The translations under genes and the position numbers were made by a program. A stretch of DNA of 19,453 nt from Candidatus Zixiibacteriota bacterium (GTDB taxonomy: Bacteria; Zixibacteria; MSB-5A5; GN15; FEB-12), in assembly GCA_022564135.1 (NCBI GenBank), contig JADFLZ010000007.1:1-19453 (forward strand), read 5' to 3'. Each line of letters opens with the position of its first letter. Positions within the stretch are counted from its first letter, which is position 1. The notes under the pieces are model-generated. The model saw only the letters and a program-made list of their open reading frames with translations, was not told the origin of the DNA and made no database searches. Positions 1-6,653 of this stretch are shown here, in pieces.

Positions 1-399
1 ATTGACTTTTTTAACGACTTTACCGTTCCTCGGGTTTATGAGTGGAAATGGTTCGTTCTTCTGATAATACTTCCAGAATTCTGGCGTAATTAAAACGGAT
101 ATGTTGAAATTTGTTAGAGACTGGTTACCTTCTTTGGACTTTATGAATTTCTCTATATCTGGGTGATTTATATCGAGAACCCCCATATTAGCTCCACGTC
201 GTATACCTCCTTGCTTGATGACGTCAGTCATAGTGTCGAATAGTTTCATGAAGCTAAGAGGTCCCGAGGCAACACCGGAGGTCGTAGAGACAAAGTCTCC
301 CTCGGGTCTCAATTTCGAGAAATTATAGCCCATACCACCCCCAGCCTTAAAGACCATAGCCGTATTCTTTAGTCTTAATTTTGTTGTTGTTTCCACCAT
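1..399 (-). CDS. Class II (adenosylcobalamin-dependent) ribonucleotide reductase, internal fragment
   Basis: The minus strand encodes about 133 residues with strong resemblance to class II ribonucleotide reductase. Visible blocks are VFKAGGGMGYNFSKLRPEGD, the SGVASGPLSFM segment and the IKQGGIRRGANMGVL segment. The family reduces ribonucleotides to deoxyribonucleotides. The fragment runs off the left edge, so the active-site cysteines are not in view. The reading frame stays open to about 435, and resemblance probably begins near 411 (SRKIMVETT). The ATG at 399 is therefore an internal methionine and not a real start: a full enzyme would have a long N-terminal part here. Instead, the upstream sequence becomes the start of an unrelated GTPase gene in another frame. 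The piece is more AT-rich than the genes to the right and looks like Patescibacteria or DPANN sequence. Family assignment is firm; the truncation is probably a chimera. Confidence 0.8.
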   Translation of the reverse strand, partial: MVETTTKLRLKNTAMVFKAGGGMGYNFSKLRPEGDFVSTTSGVASGPLSFMKLFDTMTDVIKQGGIRRGANMGVLDINHPDIEKFIKSKEGNQSLTNFNISVLITPEFWKYYQKNEPFPLINPRNGKVVKKVN

Positions 400-494
400 T
401 ATCTTTCTGCTGGTACGTTTTTTTTTGTAAGTGCATTAAAAAGCGTAGACTTCCCTACATTTGGTAAACCAACAATTCCGATTGATAAACTCAT
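399..494 (-). pseudogene. YchF/OLA1-type GTPase, N-terminal 31 codons only
   Basis: From an ATG at 494 the minus strand reads MSLSIGIVGLPNVGKST and continues LFNALTKKNVPAE. This is the classic beginning of the bacterial YchF (OLA1-like) ATPase/GTPase, including the P-loop GLPNVGKST at residues 9 to 17. Family members continue with NYPF and run to about 360 residues; here the frame gives one arginine and then TAA at 399-401. The sequence beyond belongs to a ribonucleotide reductase in a different frame. The break falls in the stretch 403-412. A 31-residue product would not be functional, so this is a truncated copy or, more likely, one side of a chimeric join. Confidence 0.75.
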
Positions 495-627
495 AATAAT
501 TAAGATATTAACCAAAAATTTTTATCCTGTAGTGAATTTATTCTACTACTGGAACTAATGTTTAGCGACGACATTAAGAAAATATAACAGAATCAACAAT
601 AAAAGTCATTTATTATATTTATTACTT

Positions 628-957
628 TTATTTATCACTTAGAGAAAAAGAAAACTTCAAAAGTGCATCTTTTTGAGTATCTTGTAAATGCATTGAAGGA
701 CGCTTTTCTTTTACAAGATTAATTGCTTCTTCAACTGTAAAGCCTTTACTTATTAAATAAGAAGCTACAAGAGTAGTAGCCCTGCCATGTCCATTTTTGC
801 AGTGAACATAAATTTTTTTATTCTGCGAAACTAATTTTGTAAGAACAGAAACTCCAAAAGAAATCTGATCTAAGTTAGGAGGGTTATGGTCAGGGGTTGG
901 AATCCATGTATATATTTCTACTCCAAATGGTTTATCCACCTGTGTCTCTTCAAGTGA
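628..957 (-). pseudogene. Dual-specificity (DSP-type) protein phosphatase, C-terminal part
   Basis: This segment encodes the last ~110 residues of the chimeric ORF. It contains the cysteine-phosphatase signature VHCKNGHGRATTLVASYL (HCx5R, with Cys419 and Arg425 of the ORF present) and the upstream WIPTPDH block with the general-acid aspartate. Compact phosphatases with this wording, ending near KRPSMHLQ, occur in Patescibacteria and in some archaea (from memory, not searched). The usual N-terminal 40 to 60 residues of such a protein are missing, replaced by the thioredoxin-like lipoprotein. Codons are AT-rich compared with those beyond about 960. The segment lies 134 bases from the YchF fragment on the same strand, so 412-957 could be one contiguous foreign piece. 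Confidence 0.7.
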
Positions 958-2055
958 AATATCTGCATCCTGGTAGGCGAAGAATCCTCCCATTTCCGGG
1001 TCTGTCATATCTCTCAGGTAATAATCGATAATGCCTTCAGCGATTTTCTTGTAGTGTTTGTTTCCCGTTACCTGGTATAAATGGAGATAATTCTTTAAGA
1101 ATTCTGCGTTATCGGAAGTCATTTTCTCAAAATGGGGTACGTGCCAGAACTGGTCAACGGAATAACGGTGAAATCCTCCGCCTACATGGTCATGTATTCC
1201 TCCGGCAGCAATATTTTCCAATCCTATTTTTGCTATATCCAGATATTTTTCATTGCCGGTAATGTTGTAAGAGAGCAAGGCAAGGTCGTGAGCGCTGCCA
1301 TTCGGGAATTTTGGCGAAATACCAAGTCCGCCATATACCGGATCGAAATTATCTTCAACGTCCTTAAGAATTTTGGTAAAAATATCAATTTGCAGTTCCG
1401 CCGGTTTTGTTCGAGTAGATTCGAAATCAACTATTTTCTTGAACAACTTGTCAGAACTTTCTTCAACATCATTTCTTTTTTCACGGTACGTTTTTACTAT
1501 GTTTAACAGTAAATTTTTGAAACCTGGTCTTCCCATTCTGTCTTCGGGAGGGAAGTATGTGCCACCAAAAAACAATTTTCCCCCGGACGTGAGAAAACAT
1601 GTAAGAGGCCAGCCACCCCCGCTTCCGGTTGCTTGAACGAAAATCTGGTATCTTCTGTCAACGTCCGGACGTTCGTCCCGGTCGACCTTTACCGGAATGA
1701 AGTGTTCGTTTATGATTCCAGCAACACCCTCGCTTTCGTACGATTCCTTATCCATTACATGACACCAGTGACAGGCTGAATAGCCGATTGACAGGAAAAT
1801 CGGCTTATCTTCGGCTTTGGCCTTAGCCAGCGCTTCTTCCCCCCAGGGATACCAGTCTACCGGATTGCTGGCATGCTGAAGCAGATAGGGCGAACTTTCG
1901 CCGGCCAGTTTGTTTTGATGGCCAGACTTGCCATGATTGTTTTGGTTCACTTTTGTCTCCGACTCTTTACTACAGGCTATCGAAGTTGTCAAAAGCAGAG
2001 CCAGCAAAGCTACAGCTGAATATATTTTTGCTAAATAAAGGTATCTATTTTTCAT
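628..2055 (-). CDS. Chimeric ORF: YyaL/DUF255 thioredoxin-like lipoprotein (N-term) fused to dual-specificity phosphatase C-term
   Basis: Residues 1-28 form a lipoprotein signal ending in TSIAC (lipid-attachment Cys28). Residues 50-160 match the thioredoxin-like domain of the YyaL/SPATA20 (DUF255) family: SSPYLLQHASNPVDWYPWG, a CHWC motif at 95-98 and the GGWP block at 148. Residues about 220-366 are the start of the following (alpha/alpha) domain, with VPHFEKM at 306-312 and GGFFAYQDAD at 356-365. The family normally runs to 600-700 residues. Here homology stops near residue 366 and about 110 residues of a protein phosphatase follow in frame. The mature protein would be periplasmic or outer-membrane attached, which makes a cytosolic-type phosphatase tail implausible. 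Family function is unsettled; a redox role is inferred from CxxC. A sigma-70-like promoter lies upstream at 2119-2146. I read the N-terminal part as the genuine host gene and the rest as foreign. Confidence 0.75.
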   Translation of the reverse strand: MKNRYLYLAKIYSAVALLALLLTTSIACSKESETKVNQNNHGKSGHQNKLAGESSPYLLQHASNPVDWYPWGEEALAKAKAEDKPIFLSIGYSACHWCHVMDKESYESEGVAGIINEHFIPVKVDRDERPDVDRRYQIFVQATGSGGGWPLTCFLTSGGKLFFGGTYFPPEDRMGRPGFKNLLLNIVKTYREKRNDVEESSDKLFKKIVDFESTRTKPAELQIDIFTKILKDVEDNFDPVYGGLGISPKFPNGSAHDLALLSYNITGNEKYLDIAKIGLENIAAGGIHDHVGGGFHRYSVDQFWHVPHFEKMTSDNAEFLKNYLHLYQVTGNKHYKKIAEGIIDYYLRDMTDPEMGGFFAYQDADISLEETQVDKPFGVEIYTWIPTPDHNPPNLDQISFGVSVLTKLVSQNKKIYVHCKNGHGRATTLVASYLISKGFTVEEAINLVKEKRPSMHLQDTQKDALLKFSFSLSDK

Positions 2056-2118
2056 CTAGACTTTCTACAAAATAGCCCGGTTAAAGATTACAACAGATTA
2101 ACGTATATGATGTTCGCC

Positions 2119-2146
2119 AATATATGGCAAATCTACTGAACGTCAA
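2119..2146 (-). promoter_or_regulatory. Candidate sigma-70 promoter for the thioredoxin-like lipoprotein gene
   Basis: On the minus strand a -35 box TTGACG (2141-2146) is followed after 16 bases by a -10 box TATATT (2119-2124). Each is one mismatch from consensus. The start of transcription would be near 2112, giving a leader of about 57 nt before the ATG at 2055. The -35 box overlaps the last codons of the wzi-like gene, so the lipoprotein gene could be expressed independently of the polysaccharide genes upstream. Confidence 0.45.
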
Positions 2147-3605
2147 GTAAGGTAGAGAAAAAGGTACTGACTTGCAGCCTGACAAACGGCGAAGCCTGGT
2201 TTATTCCGGCAATATGATTAAGATTTTTGATTTCGTCCATGCCGGCTTCAAAATCGAAGAAGAAATAATTGCCAATAAACCCTTTGGCGCTTAAAGAAAT
2301 TCTGTTAATCTTTTCGACCACACCGCTGGGAAAAGGCTCTTTATATTCACCTGTAACATCCAGCCAGGGAGTTGTCCAGGGGTCTGTCACTCGCCCTTGT
2401 CCCTTTCGGATATAGCTGAAATTGACTCCGGCTGCTACATTGTTGTTATCCAGCCAGTGCAGCATTGATACCGAAAATTGGTCGTAGTCGTTGCCGTCGG
2501 CTGCACTAAGCAGCTGGCCGTTGTGCAGATATCTGTTTCTGTCCAGTACCTGATTATAGGTGCGGTTGGCCACGCGGGTGTAGTTTGTTTTGAAATCGAA
2601 CTGTTTAATAATTTTTATCAGATGGGCGCCGACTGTCAGGGCTGTTTGGTTCGGTTCCTGATCGCTCTGTACTTTGTTGTCAATTTGAAAATCGTCGATC
2701 AGAAGCTGACCATAAAGCCTTAAGCCCTGCCTGGGAATGAAATCAAAATCAATGCCCACAAAAGTGTTATCATTGGCGCCTTCGTTTAACTGTGAGCTAT
2801 GAAAAAATATTATGGGATTAAGATAATAAAACTCTAGCTGCCGTCCCGGTCCGCCAAAAACTACTGTTTCAAAAAAACCTACCCGCAAATTTTTATTGAT
2901 ATGAACATCCAGCCGGTGCCCTGCAAAATATCTGTTTTCAAACTGCACCACGCTGTCGGTCTCCGGAATAAGTCCGTCAAGCCGGGCTAAACGATATGAC
3001 ATACTGAGTTTACCCCAGCGAACAGTATAACCCAAGCCGTCCAGCGCAACATTTGAGGCGAGTACCAAAGAATTACGAAGTCCCCAGAACGAAGCGAATC
3101 TTCCAAAAGTGATCTCAAACGAATTTGTATGATAGTTAACGAAGGCCTGCTCGACATCGCCGGCAAGTCCGCGCCATTTTTTGCCGCCGTAGGCCGGGTC
3201 TGTGGCCAGCCCTTCGTCTAAGACGAAGTTGCCGTAGACAAACAGTTTCTCAGATGGATTTGCTGCCATTCCGGCCCGAAACGACTCCAGGCTCTTTGAA
3301 GGAACACTTCTTTTGGCACTGAATGATTCTCCTGCAAAACCAAACAAAGAAAGTTTTTCCTGCGGTATATTTACCAGATGAGAAAATGGCTCAAATGTAA
3401 AGTCTTCTTTTTCCGTAAAATAGGGGCCAAGCTGAAAATCAAATCTGTCAAGCCGGTCAGCCTGCAGTCTTTCAAAGCGGTCATAGAGAAATTCATATTC
3501 CGGTCCTCCCAGAGGCATCACTGAAAATCCCAGGGCATTAGAGGACATAACTAAAAAAATCAAAATCAGCAGTAATCTTTTGAGTTTTGATTTGCTCAAG
3601 AACAT
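2133..3605 (-). CDS. Wzi-like capsule assembly outer-membrane barrel
   Basis: The 490-residue product starts with a signal peptide (about residues 1-26, KSKLKRLLLILIFLVMSSNA). The rest has the alternating pattern of an outer-membrane beta-barrel and ends in strand-like residues (FVRLQVSTFF). It resembles the Caps_assemb_Wzi family: a FGRFASFWGLR block, YYLNPIIFFH, and FDFIPRQGLRLYGQLLIDDF in the expected order. Wzi proteins sit in the outer membrane and help anchor or organise surface polysaccharide. The gene is 23 bases downstream of the glycosylphosphotransferase with an AGG-type ribosome binding site, so it is probably co-transcribed with it. That fits a role in displaying the polysaccharide made by this locus. 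It ends in TAG. I am sure of the barrel and fairly sure of the family. Confidence 0.8.
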   Translation of the reverse strand: MFLSKSKLKRLLLILIFLVMSSNALGFSVMPLGGPEYEFLYDRFERLQADRLDRFDFQLGPYFTEKEDFTFEPFSHLVNIPQEKLSLFGFAGESFSAKRSVPSKSLESFRAGMAANPSEKLFVYGNFVLDEGLATDPAYGGKKWRGLAGDVEQAFVNYHTNSFEITFGRFASFWGLRNSLVLASNVALDGLGYTVRWGKLSMSYRLARLDGLIPETDSVVQFENRYFAGHRLDVHINKNLRVGFFETVVFGGPGRQLEFYYLNPIIFFHSSQLNEGANDNTFVGIDFDFIPRQGLRLYGQLLIDDFQIDNKVQSDQEPNQTALTVGAHLIKIIKQFDFKTNYTRVANRTYNQVLDRNRYLHNGQLLSAADGNDYDQFSVSMLHWLDNNNVAAGVNFSYIRKGQGRVTDPWTTPWLDVTGEYKEPFPSGVVEKINRISLSAKGFIGNYFFFDFEAGMDEIKNLNHIAGINQASPFVRLQVSTFFSTLLDVQ

Positions 3606-3628
3606 TTCAGTATACCTGCCATATCATT

Positions 3629-4342
3629 CTATTTGCCGGACCCTTTGAGAACGGTGGGAATAGTTCTGGCCATAATTTTGGTATCTTCCCACAGTGACCA
3701 GTTATCAATATATTCTAAGTCCATTTTCATCCAGTCTTCAAAATCGATATCATTGCGTCCACCGGCCTGCCAGAGACAGGTTAAACCGGGTTTGACTGAC
3801 AGCTTGCGATGCTGCCACGGTTCGAAATCGACAACCTCCTCAGGCAGCGGCGGCCTCGGCCCGACCAGCGACATATCACCCGTCAGGACATTCATAAACT
3901 GGGGAAATTCGTCGATTGAATATTTTCTTAAGTAATGTCCGACTTTTGTAATACGCGGGTCGTTGGTTATCTTAAAAACCGGTCCCGACATTTCATTTCT
4001 AGACAGTAGTTCAGCTTTCTTTTTTTCTGCGTCAATTTCCATAGTGCGAAATTTCCAGAGCTTAAAAGTTTTACCGTTGATGCCGCTTCTGGTCTGTCTG
4101 AAAAATATCGGGCCGCGTGAGTCTATCTTGATTGCCATAGCGGCTGCTATCATTACCGGAAGAAACAAAATTAAACCAACCAGAGCTCCGATTTTGTCTG
4201 ACAAACCTTTACATAACAGCGAAAATTTTCCTACCGGAACACTTGAGTATTTGACCGCTGTAATATTGCCAACTTTGACTGATTGAGCCCGGGAAAGTTT
4301 CAAATCGAACTGCTGTGACATTACCACCACAGCGACTCCCAT
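3629..4342 (-). CDS. Polyprenyl glycosylphosphotransferase, C-terminal catalytic half (sugar transferase)
   Basis: This 237-residue product carries the bacterial sugar-transferase domain that moves a sugar-1-phosphate from a nucleotide sugar to undecaprenyl phosphate, the first step of exopolysaccharide repeat-unit assembly. Visible signs are a membrane re-entrant helix (about 49-70), DSRGPIFFRQTRSG at 74-87, LWKFRTM at 95-101, the catalytic Asp-Glu pair in SIDEFPQFMN (D144, E145), and GDMSLVGPRPPLPEEV at 155-170. The ATG at 4342 follows directly, in the same frame, after the TAG of the upstream ORF. The first ~35 residues (MGVAVVVMSQQFDL and on) correspond to the linker that follows the Rossmann-like domain in full-length family members. 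This is therefore half of a split gene. No good ribosome binding site precedes it, so expression would need re-initiation or readthrough. Confidence 0.85.
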   Translation of the reverse strand: MGVAVVVMSQQFDLKLSRAQSVKVGNITAVKYSSVPVGKFSLLCKGLSDKIGALVGLILFLPVMIAAAMAIKIDSRGPIFFRQTRSGINGKTFKLWKFRTMEIDAEKKKAELLSRNEMSGPVFKITNDPRITKVGHYLRKYSIDEFPQFMNVLTGDMSLVGPRPPLPEEVVDFEPWQHRKLSVKPGLTCLWQAGGRNDIDFEDWMKMDLEYIDNWSLWEDTKIMARTIPTVLKGSGK

Positions 4343-5026
4343 CTACTCAGCCAGCAAGGCCGACTCTTTTGCCCGGGGTAATTCATCTAACTCTACTGCC
4401 ACCATTAAGTAATCAACCTGCTCTAAAGAAATAATTTCTTTGAGTTTTTCGGGGTGTCCCAAAAGTGGAATATCCCGGTAACTCCACATGCCGGTCCTTT
4501 TATAATCCAAAAATCCTATGACCGAAATGTTCGATTCCATACTGTCGAGTGTTCCGCGGGCGGTCTCTCTGGCCAACTCTCCGGTCCCCAGCACAATTGC
4601 TTTTTTGTCCGAAGGGTCAGGCTTACTATTTTGTGCATTAGTCCTGTTTTTTAGAACCAGGCTTGCTGCCAAAAATGTTAAAGCAGTTTGCAGCACCAAA
4701 TTTGCGGCAATAAATTTAAGTAACATCACTAAAGAAAGCTGCCATTGAAATTGAAATAGAAAACAGGCAGCTAACAAGCCGACTGCAAATTTGGTTTCAT
4801 AGCTGACGGTACTGATAACAGCAGCAGAGATATTTGTCTGTGAAAGGCCAGCTGCCGAAGAACTCTTACTTCCTAAAATGATCCGGACTGCCAGAACAGC
4901 CACTGCCAGCTCCAAGGCGTGGTTTATGCTATTGTTGTACAACAATGCAGTTGCATACAGCAAGCTTAGTGATATAGCGCTAGCTGCTATAGGACTTAGT
5001 AATACCCTGTTTATGTTTTTATTCAT
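4343..5026 (-). CDS. Polyprenyl glycosylphosphotransferase, N-terminal half (membrane + Rossmann-like domain)
   Basis: The 227-residue product has about four hydrophobic segments (near 10-30, 37-52, 80-100 and 103-126). A soluble alpha/beta domain follows (about 142-215) with the nucleotide-binding-like AIVLGTGELARE and the DIPLLGHPEKL and VDYLMVAVE blocks. This is the architecture of the N-terminal part of WbaP/EpsL-type glycosylphosphotransferases (CoA-binding-domain-3 fold). The ORF stops at TAG (4343-4345) where full-length homologues run on without a break, and the next codon in the same frame is the ATG of the catalytic half. It lies 93 bases after the aminotransferase-like gene, so it is likely part of the same transcript. 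Together the two halves give a normal-length enzyme of about 465 residues with one nonsense codon. Confidence 0.8.
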   Translation of the reverse strand: MNKNINRVLLSPIAASAISLSLLYATALLYNNSINHALELAVAVLAVRIILGSKSSSAAGLSQTNISAAVISTVSYETKFAVGLLAACFLFQFQWQLSLVMLLKFIAANLVLQTALTFLAASLVLKNRTNAQNSKPDPSDKKAIVLGTGELARETARGTLDSMESNISVIGFLDYKRTGMWSYRDIPLLGHPEKLKEIISLEQVDYLMVAVELDELPRAKESALLAE

Positions 5027-5119
5027 TTTATACCGCCGTCAAATTCTGTTGTGTCGTCTCTTTTGATGTCATGGCTGTTGTCTGTCTTTTGTTGCTGCCT
5101 GACCGATTTACCGGTCTGC

Positions 5120-6088
5120 TTAAGTCACATGCACAGCTTTAGAATCCTTTATTTTCTGGTCCGTTCTGATCTTAGCTTTTGATATCTTCTTTTTTGTATT
5201 CGCAGCACGCCTGAGCGTTTCTATCAGTTCATCGTCTGCTTCTGTAAGTGTCACCCGACAGCGAAGCAGGTTGGTTAATCTGTTCTGGTTATGGATTGTT
5301 TCCAGGTTGAGCTGGTTTTGCTTCTGCAGTTCTGCCGCTATTTCAGCGCTGTCGACCGCTACTATCAAAAAGTCTGCAGCCGTTAACCGGCACATAAGTC
5401 CGATATCCGTTATCTCTCTGGCCAGTTGCAAACATCTGGTCTGTATTTCTCTCAGCTGATTATTTCTTTGGCGGCTTCTGCCGAACTGCTCATAGCAGAT
5501 TCGGGCAGAAATTCGAGACATTGAACTATTGTAGAATTGAGAGCTGAAGTTTTTTGATTTTGATTTTAATATAAACGAACTTACCAGGGCATAGCCCCGA
5601 TCTTTGGTAGACGCTCCAAGCCAGTCGTTAAAATATCTTAAGACGACAATGTTGTTTAGTTCTTTTAAAAGCGGTGCAGCAGAGATTCTCAAAAAATCGA
5701 AATAATATTCATCAATTAACAGCAGGCCGTCCGGTATTCTGGCTAACAGACTTTTTAGTTCTGTCAAAGAAAAGTTACTGCCGTTTGACCTGTTGGGATT
5801 TTCCAGAAAGATAATGTCGGTTTCTGAAACCTTATCCGTGAAATCTTCTGCTAAAAGCTGAACAATATCAATATCCGCCCTGTCGGCCGCCATGACTATT
5901 TCTGCCCGGCAGGGACTAAGGGCAAGCAGCCTGCTATTTGAAACAGAGTATTGTTTCAGCAATTCTTCGATAAACAGACTGGAGTCTTCAAAAAGAATGA
6001 CAGATTCAAATTCAACTGCGTCTTTCAGCGCCACGGCGTTGCGCAGCCCTGCCTGCTCGGTAGTTTGAGTCGGTAGTATCCTGTTCAT
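5120..6088 (-). CDS. HisC-like aminotransferase-fold protein lacking the PLP lysine (probable pseudoenzyme)
   Basis: The 322-residue product follows the plan of class I/II aminotransferases close to histidinol-phosphate aminotransferase. It has a degenerate NPN motif (ENPNRSNG, 96-103), the DExY motif (LIDEYYFDF, with D126 at the pyridine-nitrogen position), and a late arginine (CRVTLTEADDE, R278) where the substrate-carboxylate arginine belongs. The lysine that binds PLP normally sits in R-T-x-S-K. Here the aligned run is RYFNDWLG (151-158), which puts Asp155 in its place. The following phosphate-binding arginine region is also altered. No signal peptide or membrane helix is visible, and the C-terminal 30 residues are lysine-rich. 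It lies 12 bases after the 97-residue ORF and before the glycosylphosphotransferase. Classical transamination looks impossible; a structural or regulatory role in polysaccharide production is inference. Confidence 0.65.
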   Translation of the reverse strand: MNRILPTQTTEQAGLRNAVALKDAVEFESVILFEDSSLFIEELLKQYSVSNSRLLALSPCRAEIVMAADRADIDIVQLLAEDFTDKVSETDIIFLENPNRSNGSNFSLTELKSLLARIPDGLLLIDEYYFDFLRISAAPLLKELNNIVVLRYFNDWLGASTKDRGYALVSSFILKSKSKNFSSQFYNSSMSRISARICYEQFGRSRQRNNQLREIQTRCLQLAREITDIGLMCRLTAADFLIVAVDSAEIAAELQKQNQLNLETIHNQNRLTNLLRCRVTLTEADDELIETLRRAANTKKKISKAKIRTDQKIKDSKAVHVT

Positions 6089-6100
6089 AATTATTCTTCT

Positions 6101-6394
6101 TTAGTTTTGAGAAAAAACAGTGAACTGCAGCTCTTTTCTGAAATGCCACAAATAACGAAGCGCTTCTTCTGGTTTAAGCCTGATCTGACAGCTGTTAGCC
6201 AAAACCTCATTGTAAAAGCCGCTGGTAACTGCCATTGTCTTTTCACTTAGCCTGACCGGAGCAAATCCGAATTCTCTATTGTCGTTTGCCGGATATAAAA
6301 GCCGGTATGTCTTTACAATTGTTTCCACTTTAAAAGGCACTTGTTCTTCAATCATTTCCATTCCATTCCCTCTCATTTCATTTTCGTGTAACAT
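6101..6394 (-). CDS. Conserved-looking hypothetical protein, 97 aa, in polysaccharide locus
   Basis: I do not recognise this protein. A longer frame exists to 6523, but I chose the ATG at 6394 because it is preceded by AAGGA at a 9-base spacing and because the upstream codons overlap a hairpin and promoter-like boxes. The product is soluble, without a signal peptide or membrane segment. It has an acidic, methionine-rich start followed by a compact region (VETIVKTYRLLYPANDN, then FAPVRLSEKTMAV, then LKPEEALRYLWHFRKELQF). It is 12 bases upstream of the aminotransferase-like gene and is the first gene after the SLBB terminator, so it probably opens the transcript for the downstream polysaccharide genes. 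Its position would suit a small regulator or assembly factor, but nothing in the sequence proves that. Confidence 0.55.
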   Translation of the reverse strand: MLHENEMRGNGMEMIEEQVPFKVETIVKTYRLLYPANDNREFGFAPVRLSEKTMAVTSGFYNEVLANSCQIRLKPEEALRYLWHFRKELQFTVFSQN

Positions 6395-6446
6395 TCTCTT
6401 AAGTCCTTCCGTGTGAAAAGAATTGCAAAGCCAATGCCGGCTGGCT

Positions 6447-6484
6447 GTAAGTTTGATAAAACTTACTAAGCTGTTGTGTGACAA
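6447..6484 (-). promoter_or_regulatory. Candidate promoter with overlapping 8-bp palindrome upstream of the 97-aa gene
   Basis: A perfect inverted repeat, GTAAGTTT (6447-6454) and AAACTTAC (6459-6466), flanks a 4-base centre. On the minus strand a -35-like TTGTCA (6479-6484) is followed after 17 bases by TTTTAT (6456-6461), a weak -10 lying inside the palindrome. A start near 6449 would leave a leader of about 55 nt to the ATG at 6394. The dyad could be an operator or an RNA hairpin in the leader. The -10 matches only 4 of 6 positions, so the promoter is tentative; the palindrome is directly visible. Confidence 0.4.
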
Positions 6485-6582
6485 GACGAAGCGACGGCGT
6501 TTAGCTGCTTGATATGTTTTCAAATGGAATGCGAGCCCCTGCCTGAGGCAAAATTTTCCGGCATCTTCTGAAAAGATTTCCT

Positions 6583-6623
6583 AAATAAAAGGCCGCCGAG
6601 ATTAAGGAATTAACCTCGGCGGC
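6583..6623 (-). terminator. Rho-independent terminator after the SLBB export gene
   Basis: A 9-bp perfect stem, GCCGCCGAG (6592-6600) with CTCGGCGGC (6615-6623), is extended by an inner TTAA/TTAA pairing. Read on the minus strand it is followed by TTTTATTT (6583-6590). It lies 31 bases after the stop of the SLBB gene and separates that gene from the 97-residue ORF and the downstream polysaccharide genes. Confidence 0.85.
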
Positions 6624-6653
6624 ACCGGGAAGGTAAGAATGGAATTTTCGCTG

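Noticed and set aside
1132..1506. Plus-strand open frame of 124 codons
   Set aside because: It lies wholly inside the thioredoxin-like lipoprotein gene on the other strand, shows no recognisable protein and has no ribosome binding site.
4343..4345. TAG as a recoded sense codon throughout this genome
   Set aside because: TAG ends the wzi-like, SLBB, glycosylphosphotransferase and cysteine synthase genes at natural C-termini, so it works as a stop here.
5101..5116. GACCG/CGGTC hairpin between the aminotransferase-like and glycosylphosphotransferase genes as a terminator
   Set aside because: The stem is only five base pairs and no T run follows on the minus strand.
6395..6523. N-terminal extension of the 97-residue protein to an ATG at 6523
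   Set aside because: It overlaps a palindrome and promoter-like boxes and has no ribosome binding site, while the ATG at 6394 has AAGGA at a good spacing.
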